Source: JBDTMC01 sp039934475
GTDB lineage: Bacteria; Acidobacteriota; Terriglobia; Bryobacterales; Bryobacteraceae
Direction: 5' to 3'
DNA length: 24,524 nucleotides
NCBI GenBank assembly: GCA_039934475.1
Contig: JBDTMC010000057.1
Location: 1-24,524, forward strand
Shown: positions 7,392 to 13,186 of the stretch, in pieces
Numbering within the stretch: the first letter of the stretch is position 1
Layout of the letters: every line of letters starts with the position of its first letter
Position numbers and translations under genes: made by a program
Notes under the pieces: generated by a model
Told to the model about the DNA's origin: nothing
What the model saw: only the letters and a program-made list of their open reading frames with translations
The model's database searches: none

Positions 7392-8207
7392 ATGAAGTAT
7401 GGTCTTATCGCCGGCAACGGCCGGTTTCCCATTCTGGCGTTGGAGACGGCACGTCAGTTAGGTCACGAGGTGGTGGCGATCGGCCTGCGCGAGGAAGCAG
7501 GACCGGAGATTGAGGGTCTGGCCGCGCGCACGCACTGGATTTCCATCGGGCAGTTGAGCAAGCTGATCGACATCCTGCACAAAGAAGGCATCACGCAAGT
7601 GATCATGGCAGGCCAGGTGAAGCACGCTAAGATCTTTTCCGGCATCGTTCCCGATCTGAAGCTGGTGAAACTGCTGGCGGGGCTAAGCAGCCTGAACACG
7701 GACGCTCTCATTGGCGGCGTGGCCAAATTGCTGGAGGAAGAGGGCATCCAACTCGCCGACTCCACTCTGTTGTTGAAGCCACTACTGGCGGGTAAAGGCA
7801 CGCTCTCCCGCCGCGAGCCGACAAAAGACGAAGAAAAGGATATGCGTTACGGGATGCGAGTGGGCAATGCGCTGGCTGGCTTCGACGTCGGCCAGAGCGT
7901 CGCCATCTGCGGCCGCGCCTGTGTCGCGATGGAAGCGATGGAAGGAACCGACGAAATGCTGCGCCGTGCCGCGACGCTCGTCAACGGGCGCGATCTGCGG
8001 TTGATCAAAGTGGCGCGGCGGCGCGAACACCTCCTCTTCGATGTGCCTGTGGCTGGTCCCGGCACTATTCGCACGATGATGGAAACCCGTACGACGCTGC
8101 TGGCGGTGGAGGCTGGCCGCACACTGCTGCTGGACCGCGGAGAGATGATGGAGTTGGCGGATAAAGCCGGCATCGCCATTGTCGGCCATTCGGGCGAGGT
8201 GTCATAG
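7392..8207 (+). CDS. lpxI: UDP-2,3-diacylglucosamine pyrophosphatase LpxI
   Basis: 271 aa, LpxI/DUF1009 family. It hydrolyses UDP-2,3-diacylglucosamine to lipid X and UMP, doing the job of the unrelated LpxH. The N-terminus GLIAGNGRFPILALETAR is the family hallmark. The C-terminal catalytic domain shows GQVKHAKIF, MEGTDEMLRRA and FDVPVAGPGTI, in which Asp217 corresponds to the catalytic Asp described for Caulobacter LpxI. The ATG follows the lpxA stop directly (TAGATG), so translation is coupled. An LpxI in place of LpxH is common in alphaproteobacteria and acidobacteria. Confidence 0.96.
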   Translation: MKYGLIAGNGRFPILALETARQLGHEVVAIGLREEAGPEIEGLAARTHWISIGQLSKLIDILHKEGITQVIMAGQVKHAKIFSGIVPDLKLVKLLAGLSSLNTDALIGGVAKLLEEEGIQLADSTLLLKPLLAGKGTLSRREPTKDEEKDMRYGMRVGNALAGFDVGQSVAICGRACVAMEAMEGTDEMLRRAATLVNGRDLRLIKVARRREHLLFDVPVAGPGTIRTMMETRTTLLAVEAGRTLLLDRGEMMELADKAGIAIVGHSGEVS

Positions 8208-8219
8208 CGTGGAGGTGTC

Positions 8220-9194
8220 ATGAGTAAGTTGCGCGTGGCTGTGGTTGGCGCCGGAGTCTTTGGCCGTCACCACATGCGCGTCATCCACCAACTGCCGGAA
8301 GTGGAACTGGCGGCGGTAGTGGATGTGGATCTGCCGAAAGCCGCCGAGGCCGCGGCGCCTTACGGTTGCCCGGTGTTTGACGACGTAACAGCTCTGCATG
8401 GCAAGGTGGATGCGGCGATTGTGGCCGTGCCCACCGTGAGACACGCTGCCATCGGCGTGGCGCTATTGGCAGCCGGCATCGACATCCTGGTGGAGAAACC
8501 GATTGCGCCCGACTTGGCCAGTGCACAAGCCCTGGTAGACGCCGCACAATCGCACGGACGCATTCTGCAGGTAGGCCACCTGGAGCGCTTCAATCCAGCC
8601 GTGCTGGCGATGCGCGGTGCCGTCACGATTCCGCTGTTCTTCGAAATTCACCGCCTCAGCATCTTCACGCCTCGTAGTCTGGACGTAGATGTCGTGCTCG
8701 ACCTGATGATTCACGATTTGGATCTCGTACTGGCGCTTACCGGTCTGATGCCGGAAGAAGTGCGCGCCGCGGGCATCTCAATCCTCTCTGAGCGGGTGGA
8801 CATCGCCAACGTACGCTTGGCCTTCCCCGGCGGTTGTATTGCGAACCTCACGGCAAGCCGGGTCTCCACGGAGCGTGTTCGCAAGCTGCGCCTGTTCCAG
8901 CCGAATGAGTATATCTCGATCGACTACGGTCGCCAGGACGGTGTGGTGGTGAGCGTCAGCGCCGCAAAGCAGATCGGCTTCCGGCCATTGGCTGTGACAA
9001 AGGACGAGCCTCTTCGCTTGGAAGTGGAGTCGTTCCTGGAATCGGTCCGGCGGCGGACACGGCCTGTGGTGGCGGGAGAAGACGCCTGTCGTGCCCTGGA
9101 AGTGGCGCTCGCCATCCAGCGACAGATGGACGAACACCGGCGCACAGTATTACAGACTCTCTCCGCGGTTACTCCGGCAGACCGTACTCTTTAA
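8220..9194 (+). CDS. Gfo/Idh/MocA oxidoreductase in the lipid A operon, possible UDP-GlcNAc 3-dehydrogenase (GnnA-like)
   Basis: 324 aa. The Rossmann motif GAGVFGRHH (10-18), the EKPIA motif with catalytic Lys93, VGHLERFNPAV near 120, and IHDLDL with His165 are visible. The start is supported by a strong GGAGG at 8211-8215. The gene lies 12 bp after lpxI. In Acidithiobacillus and Leptospira a family member, GnnA, oxidises the 3-OH of UDP-GlcNAc so that the aminotransferase GnnB can make UDP-GlcNAc3N, giving lipid A with amide-linked chains. The position in the operon and the VGHLERFNPA motif make that role plausible, but no GnnB is in the window. Its 3' end overlaps the convergent sigma-54 activator gene by 26 bp. 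Confidence 0.88.
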   Translation: MSKLRVAVVGAGVFGRHHMRVIHQLPEVELAAVVDVDLPKAAEAAAPYGCPVFDDVTALHGKVDAAIVAVPTVRHAAIGVALLAAGIDILVEKPIAPDLASAQALVDAAQSHGRILQVGHLERFNPAVLAMRGAVTIPLFFEIHRLSIFTPRSLDVDVVLDLMIHDLDLVLALTGLMPEEVRAAGISILSERVDIANVRLAFPGGCIANLTASRVSTERVRKLRLFQPNEYISIDYGRQDGVVVSVSAAKQIGFRPLAVTKDEPLRLEVESFLESVRRRTRPVVAGEDACRALEVALAIQRQMDEHRRTVLQTLSAVTPADRTL

Positions 9195-10161
9195 GCTTTC
9201 GATAGAGCGTGGTACGCCCGATACCCAGAAGTGTTGCCGCCAGCGTGCGGTCACCTTTCGTGTATTCGATTGCTTGTAGGATGGTGCGCTTTTCCACTTC
9301 GTGCAGTGGCAGGATCTCGTGTTGATAGGGAAGAGCGGTCGCGAAATGCATCTTACTCTCGCCGACGGCCGCAGCCACGGAGAGGTCCACATGAGCGAGG
9401 CGAAAATTCTGCACCTGGCTCGGAAGATCGGCGACTTGCAAGAGGGAACCGCTGCTCACAGCCACCATTTGCTGCAGGCAGTGTTCCACTTCTCTCACGT
9501 TGCCCGGCCATGGATAATCCAGAAGAACGTCCATCGCCTCCGCGGTGACGATATGGCCGCTGCCGAAGCGCGACAGGAAGTGCTTGATGAGGAGTGGGAT
9601 ATCGCTGGTGCGGTCGCGAAGCGGCGCCAATCGCACGGTGAGCACCTTAAGACGGTAGTAGAGGTCGTTGCGAAACGCGCCCCTTTCCACCTCCTTCGCC
9701 AGTTGCCGGTTGGTGGCGGCGATGATTCGAAAATCGGAATGCCGCTGCCTCACCGCTCCTACCGGCCGGAATTCCTTCTCTTGCAGTACACGCAGCAACT
9801 TCGCCTGCACGTCGAGAGGCAGCTCACCGATTTCGTCAAGGAACGCCGTACCGCCGTTGGCAGCATCCAGCAGGCCCAGTTTTTCCTGAGTCGCACCCGT
9901 GAACGATCCTTTGGAGTGTCCGAAGAGCTCGCTCTCCATTAAAGGACCAACCATCGACGAACAATCAATGACGACGAAAGGCCCGCCCTGCCCCGCCCGG
10001 TGGATGGACTTCGCGACGACTTCCTTGCCCGTACCCGTCTCTCCCAAAATCAGGACAGGCCAGCGGCTGTGCCCACACTTCTCTACGCTCTCACGGACGC
10101 GCGCGGTCTCAGGGGAGTGGCCGATAAGCAACGGAGCGGGCTCTTCACAGACAACGGGCAT
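9169..10161 (-). CDS. Orphan sigma-54-dependent transcriptional activator (AAA+ and Fis-type HTH only)
   Basis: 330 aa. Walker A GETGTGKE (40-47) is followed by the sigma-54 contact loop, which reads GSFTGA (85-90) instead of the canonical GAFTGA; the critical Phe-Thr are kept. Walker B is FLDEIGE (about 107-113), followed by FRNDLYYRL and the sensor II region YPWPGNVREVEH. A Fis-type helix-turn-helix occupies the C-terminus (RTLAATLLGIGRTTLYRKL). There is no receiver, GAF or PAS domain: the AAA+ domain begins by residue 12, as in PspF. Its activity may therefore be set by a partner protein or by its amount. It lies 43 bp after rlpA on the same strand. No sigma-54 target promoter was recognised in the window. 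Confidence 0.93.
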   Translation of the reverse strand: MPVVCEEPAPLLIGHSPETARVRESVEKCGHSRWPVLILGETGTGKEVVAKSIHRAGQGGPFVVIDCSSMVGPLMESELFGHSKGSFTGATQEKLGLLDAANGGTAFLDEIGELPLDVQAKLLRVLQEKEFRPVGAVRQRHSDFRIIAATNRQLAKEVERGAFRNDLYYRLKVLTVRLAPLRDRTSDIPLLIKHFLSRFGSGHIVTAEAMDVLLDYPWPGNVREVEHCLQQMVAVSSGSLLQVADLPSQVQNFRLAHVDLSVAAAVGESKMHFATALPYQHEILPLHEVEKRTILQAIEYTKGDRTLAATLLGIGRTTLYRKLKEYGLPE

Positions 10162-10204
10162 GGAGTTCCCAACATCAGTGAGTGCGGGGAGTGGCGCTAA
10201 ACTC

Positions 10205-10861
10205 TCAGAAACCGTCGGTATCCACGCGGACCACCATCGCTGAGCCGAACTCGACTCGCAGTTGTTCGGCTAACGTATTGGCATCTTCCAGCGGCCGTTT
10301 GCCGCCAACCAGAACGCGGTAGAGAACTGGATTGCCGTCACGCCGGGAAACGGTGGCTGCGCCGAACTGCTTGCGTATGTCGTCGCGGACCTGATTGGCT
10401 CTGGCGATCTGCTGGTACGCACCCACTTGCACGGAGTAAAAGGATTCCAGCGGAACATTGGGCGGGCGCGAGGTGATCACCAAACGTACTCGCGCCGTTC
10501 CGGGCCCCAACAACTCAATATCCCGCGCCGCCGCGCGTGACAAGTCAATGATCCGGCCGTCGATGAAGGGACCGCGGTCGGTGATGCGAACCGTCACCGA
10601 TTTTCCATTGGTGAGATTGTCGACTCGAACCCAGGTTCCGAATGGCAGCGTGCGGTGGGCGGCGGTCATCTTCTCCATGTCATAGATCTCGCCGTTGGCC
10701 GCTTGCCGGCCGTGATAAGGATATCCGTACCAGCTCGCGATTCCCTCTTCCGGCTTGCCTTGGCCCGGTGCCGCAGGGATGTGCGCCTTGGGCTTCTTTC
10801 CGCACCCGCTGAGAAGCACGAGCGACAACGTCAGCGACAGGTAAATAGCGGCTGTTCGCAT
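10205..10861 (-). CDS. rlpA: RlpA-like septal lytic transglycosylase lipoprotein with SPOR domain
   Basis: 218 aa. A lipoprotein signal ends at LLSGC with Cys20. The double-psi beta-barrel domain (about 38-130) contains GIASWYGYPYHGRQAANGE and MTAAHRTLPFG; Glu58, Asp61 and His69 match the residues required for lytic transglycosylase activity in Pseudomonas RlpA, and ITDRGPF plus RIIDLSRAAA follow. A SPOR domain (about 140-218), which binds denuded glycan strands at the division septum, starts at FYSVQVGAYQ. The protein should cut peptidoglycan at division sites from the outer membrane. It appears to be followed in the same transcription unit by the sigma-54 activator. Confidence 0.95.
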   Translation of the reverse strand: MRTAAIYLSLTLSLVLLSGCGKKPKAHIPAAPGQGKPEEGIASWYGYPYHGRQAANGEIYDMEKMTAAHRTLPFGTWVRVDNLTNGKSVTVRITDRGPFIDGRIIDLSRAAARDIELLGPGTARVRLVITSRPPNVPLESFYSVQVGAYQQIARANQVRDDIRKQFGAATVSRRDGNPVLYRVLVGGKRPLEDANTLAEQLRVEFGSAMVVRVDTDGF

Positions 10862-10870
10862 CTGCCAGAA

Positions 10871-10900
10871 ATGCTAGCGTGACGGGTACGTCAGAGGCAA
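10871..10900 (-). promoter_or_regulatory. Candidate promoter of rlpA
   Basis: On the minus strand TTGCCT (10900..10895) and TAGCAT (10876..10871) are separated by 18 bp; each matches the consensus at 4 of 6 positions. The -10 ends 9 nt before the ATG at 10861 and no Shine-Dalgarno sequence lies between, so the transcript would be almost leaderless. Confidence 0.35.
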
Positions 10901-10990
10901 GCGCGGAACAGAGAGCACAATCCGCGTTTTTTGACTCCGAAGACGAGCGAGTGTTCCAACGGCCCATTCCATGCGCCTTTCATGCACGTT

Positions 10991-11029
10991 TCCAATAAAA
11001 ACAATTTCAGCGTGAAACGTTTTATTGGA
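10991..11029. repeat. Perfect 10-bp inverted repeat upstream of rlpA
   Basis: TCCAATAAAA (10991-11000) is repeated as its exact reverse complement TTTTATTGGA (11020-11029), with a 19-nt spacer. The right arm overlaps an 8-bp palindrome AAACGTTT (11015-11022). It lies in the 308-bp gap between rlpA and the lysine-rich peptide gene. It could be an operator or an AU-rich hairpin in a longer rlpA leader. Confidence 0.5.
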
Positions 11030-11079
11030 TCGCAGAGGAGTGAGGGCGCGGCGGTGCACTGGCGTTACGTATTTTTTTC

Positions 11080-11108
11080 TTGACATTCGTTCCAAACAAC
11101 CTTATATA
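11080..11108 (+). promoter_or_regulatory. Strong sigma-70-type promoter of the lysine-rich peptide gene
   Basis: A perfect -35 TTGACA (11080-11085), preceded by a T-rich run, and a -10 TATATA (11103-11108) are separated by 17 bp. Transcription should begin near 11115. The transcript up to the terminator at 11302 would be roughly 185 nt. Confidence 0.7.
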
Positions 11109-11112
11109 TGAA

Positions 11113-11137
11113 TCACAACTGTGATCTGTCATAGATC
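11113..11137. promoter_or_regulatory. Two overlapping palindromes at the predicted transcription start
   Basis: TCACA-AC-TGTGA (11113-11124) is a perfect inverted repeat with a 2-nt centre, located on the predicted start of transcription. GATCT-5 nt-AGATC (11123-11137) follows and shares two bases with it. The first fits a repressor operator; the second could be an operator or a small leader hairpin. Confidence 0.4.
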
Positions 11138-11169
11138 GCAAAAAATTTGATGTTAGGGAGAATCATTCG

Positions 11170-11241
11170 ATGAAAAACGCAACCAAGAAGGCCGTAAAGA
11201 AAGCCCCGGCCAAGAAGGTCGCTCCGAAGAAGAAGAAGTAG
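11170..11241 (+). CDS. 23-aa lysine-rich, histone H1 tail-like peptide
   Basis: This very small gene encodes 23 residues: 11 Lys, 5 Ala, 2 Pro and 2 Val, with no acidic or aromatic residue. The pattern KKAVKKAPAKK followed by a terminal KKKK resembles the repeat tails of histone H1, chlamydial Hc1/Hc2 and AlgP, which bind DNA or RNA by charge. It has all parts of an independent gene: a TTGACA/17/TATATA promoter (11080-11108), an AGGGAG ribosome site ending about 9 nt before the ATG, a TAG stop and a strong terminator at 11271. Its function is unknown; nucleoid or RNA binding is an inference from charge. A dual-function small RNA is the alternative. Confidence 0.7.
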   Translation: MKNATKKAVKKAPAKKVAPKKKK

Positions 11242-11270
11242 TTCGAGCGGCAAGATCCGAAGTCTAACGG

Positions 11271-11302
11271 CGGCCCCGAGCAATCGGGGCCGTTCTCATT
11301 TT
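11271..11302 (+). terminator. Rho-independent terminator after the lysine-rich peptide gene
   Basis: A perfect 9-bp stem, CGGCCCCGA (11271-11279) with TCGGGGCCG (11284-11292), encloses a GCAA tetraloop of the stable GNRA class. TTCTCATTTT follows. The T-rich tail overlaps the stop codon of the convergent methyltransferase gene. Confidence 0.85.
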
Positions 11303-12252
11303 GGGCCCTTCCTCAGCAGCAGTGTCCGGAACGTCTCTCCCATTCCAAACAGCAATGACTTCAACTGGAGTCTGCGCCGTACCCGCTCCACTTCGCTCCC
11401 TGCCGCGATCGCGGCTTCGAATTGATCCGCTTCCCCGGCCCGCAACAGCGTCTGCGCCAGTGTCTCGAAGCGCACAACTTCCCATCCCAGTGAGACGGCG
11501 TACTGCTGCAGCGCCGTGAAGTTCACATGCGCCGTGATGTCGATGGCTCCCGGGTCCTCCAGGACATGAGGCGTTGCCGTGTGCTGCCGGTAGGACATCA
11601 GCGTACCTTGCGGAAACCGCACCAGTTCGCGTTTTGTGTAGCCGTAGTCGATGGCGAAAAGATGCCCGTGCTGCATCCGCGCGTTGAGGCGATCAATCCA
11701 TTCGAAGGCGCTCTGGCCAGTCTCTGCAAGCAATTCATCTTCGCCCGGCGGCAGGGTGTAGTCGTTCAGATAACGCAACGCCGCTTCGTCCGGCGACGCG
11801 CCATCGACGAATACGAATTGATCGCCAACCGCCGCCACCAGTCGCTCCAGCCACGCCGCCCCGGTCCAGCGAAACAAACGCACCGGCAGGGCATCGAAGA
11901 ACTCATTCGCAAAAACGACGCCGTCGATTCGATCCGGCAGAGCATTCCGTGCCCAGTCCACCGGCACGTAATCGAAGTCGCGAAACGCGTCCGCCATTTC
12001 GGCGCGCCCTGCGCCTAGCTCGATAACGCGGTTCGACGGTGACAACTGACGGATGACCTGGGCAACCAGGATCCCGAACACCGGCTGAAGCTGCTCCGCG
12101 GTGTAGAAATCGCCGCCGCGCCCAAAGACGTCCCGGCCGCCGCGGTAGTAACCGTGTACCGGATGATACAGCGCTTGTTCCATGAAACGGTCGAAACGAA
12201 TCGGCCCGCCGTTTTCGATTTCACTGCGCAACGAAACGGCCAGCGGCGTCAC
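11296..12252 (-). CDS. MidA/NDUFAF7-type SAM-dependent methyltransferase (DUF185)
   Basis: 318 aa from the GTG at 12252. The family N-terminus GPIRFDRFMEQALYHPVHGYY and GGDFYTAEQLQPVFG are clear. The SAM-binding motif VIELGAGRAEMA follows, then FANEFFDALPV and FAIDYGYTKREL, which are typical of this family. The mitochondrial member methylates an arginine of complex I subunit NDUFS2; the role in bacteria is not established. The open frame allows an ATG at 12282, but the GTG overlaps the stop of the upstream 91-aa gene as GTGA and gives the usual family start, so it is preferred. The two genes should be translationally coupled. Confidence 0.88.
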   Translation of the reverse strand: MTPLAVSLRSEIENGGPIRFDRFMEQALYHPVHGYYRGGRDVFGRGGDFYTAEQLQPVFGILVAQVIRQLSPSNRVIELGAGRAEMADAFRDFDYVPVDWARNALPDRIDGVVFANEFFDALPVRLFRWTGAAWLERLVAAVGDQFVFVDGASPDEAALRYLNDYTLPPGEDELLAETGQSAFEWIDRLNARMQHGHLFAIDYGYTKRELVRFPQGTLMSYRQHTATPHVLEDPGAIDITAHVNFTALQQYAVSLGWEVVRFETLAQTLLRAGEADQFEAAIAAGSEVERVRRRLQLKSLLFGMGETFRTLLLRKGPK

Positions 12253-12524
12253 GCCGTCTGTTCCTTCATCTGCGGGGTGCACTCGAACAGATCCACCAGG
12301 TAGTCGTGCATGCAGTCATAGAGGTAGCGCTGGAATGTCCATGGAAATTGAGGATGGGCGATGTCCCGCGTATGCACCGGCGCGCGGTAGATGAGAACCC
12401 CGGGCCCGGGAGAAAGCAGGGAGATCACCAGCTCGACGCCGTTTTCGGTCTCCTCCGCTCGAAACGCGAGGATCGCGTGCCGGTACTTACACAGTTCCGC
12501 ATTCACTTTCTCCAGGTCAGTCAC
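12249..12524 (-). CDS. Conserved-looking 91-aa protein of unknown function
   Basis: Not recognised. Starting at GTG 12524 (VTDLEKVNAEL...) it gives 91 aa without signal peptide or membrane helix: a charged N-terminal helix, a beta-rich middle (ILAFRAEETENGVELVISLL) and a segment HPQFPWTFQRYLYDCMHDYLVDLFE rich in aromatic residues. It overlaps the methyltransferase gene by 4 nt (GTGA), so the two may act together. The open frame extends upstream to 12911, but that part is antisense to the rightward gene at 12556 and has no protein-like character. No obvious ribosome site is seen, so the exact start is uncertain. Confidence 0.65.
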   Translation of the reverse strand: MTDLEKVNAELCKYRHAILAFRAEETENGVELVISLLSPGPGVLIYRAPVHTRDIAHPQFPWTFQRYLYDCMHDYLVDLFECTPQMKEQTA

Positions 12525-12548
12525 ACCCGTATTGTGCCACGCTACACT
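12520..12548 (+). promoter_or_regulatory. Candidate promoter of the 197-aa gene
   Basis: GTCACA (12520-12525) and TACACT (12543-12548) are 17 bp apart; each matches consensus at 4 of 6 positions. The -10 ends 7 nt before the ATG at 12556, again with no room for a leader. Confidence 0.3.
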
Positions 12549-12555
12549 TAAGCCG

Positions 12556-13149
12556 ATGCCGTTGCCGGAAACACTGCGCGTGAAGCTGAGCTCCGAAGCT
12601 GCGGGCAGTATTTCAATGACGCCGGTAGTGGTGCAGCAGATGGCGGTGCGCGAAATTGTGGAGCTGATGTTGCCGCTGACAGGCAAGGATGTCACCCGCC
12701 TTCGCGAGTTGCTGCGCCGCGGCTCGCTAGTGAGTGGAGCGTCACGCTTCCGTTGGGACGGATTCGAGGCCGAACTGGACGCGCTGCAGGAACTCGTCGC
12801 CGTGTTCCCCGACTCCGATCCTAGTTTGACATTCCAGCCGCAAGACCTCATTCGCTGCGTCCTGCGCGGTGCGGCGACGCGAATGGAGATCCCGGCGGAA
12901 GCCGCAGCCAAGAAGGCTTTTCTGAAACGCCGCAGCTTTCAGGACCATCTACTGGAACTCGCTGCCACCATACCGCCCGTCTATCTCGATTACTCCTACA
13001 AGGATCGGGCGGACCGTTTTCAGATTCGCCTCGCTGCGGTGGCGCTGACTCTGCTCCGCGAAGAGGCGAACCTGCTTCCTTTTCCTGCTTTAGCGTCGCA
13101 GATCCGGAACACGCTGATTGACTCCATCGAACTCCACACGCGCCGCTGA
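12556..13149 (+). CDS. 197-aa hypothetical protein
   Basis: Not recognised. From ATG 12556 it gives 197 aa (MPLPETLRVKLSSEAAG...). It looks like a soluble, mostly helical protein without signal peptide. Notable stretches are REIVELMLPLTGKDVTRLRE near residues 31-50, a segment with several Arg and Lys around 110-130, and LDYSYKDRADRFQIRLAAVALTLLREEANLLPF towards the C-terminus. The frame is open back to 12391, but the added residues overlap the divergent 91-aa gene and look random. The start codons of the two divergent genes are 31 bp apart. The last codons carry the promoter-like TGATATACT of the permease downstream. Confidence 0.75.
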   Translation: MPLPETLRVKLSSEAAGSISMTPVVVQQMAVREIVELMLPLTGKDVTRLRELLRRGSLVSGASRFRWDGFEAELDALQELVAVFPDSDPSLTFQPQDLIRCVLRGAATRMEIPAEAAAKKAFLKRRSFQDHLLELAATIPPVYLDYSYKDRADRFQIRLAAVALTLLREEANLLPFPALASQIRNTLIDSIELHTRR

Positions 13150-13155
13150 TATACT
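13147..13155 (+). promoter_or_regulatory. Extended -10 promoter of the NCS1 permease gene
   Basis: TGATATACT (13147-13155) is an extended -10 (TGn plus TATACT) that begins in the stop codon of the preceding gene. A start of transcription near 13162 would give a leader of about 25 nt containing AGGGAG before the ATG at 13187. No good -35 is at 17 bp. Confidence 0.35.
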
Positions 13156-13186
13156 AGTCGCCCTTGAGGGAGAAATCACCGAAGCC

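Noticed and set aside
12391..12555. N-terminal extension of the 197-aa protein
   Set aside because: It would overlap the divergent 91-aa gene, and its residues lack the character of the rest of the protein.
12525..12911. N-terminal extension of the 91-aa protein
   Set aside because: It is antisense to the 197-aa gene and is Ser/Arg-rich shadow sequence; the GTG at 12524 is preferred.
13118..13186. N-terminal extension of the NCS1 permease
   Set aside because: It overlaps the end of the preceding gene; the family-like start is the ATG at 13187, preceded by AGGGAG.
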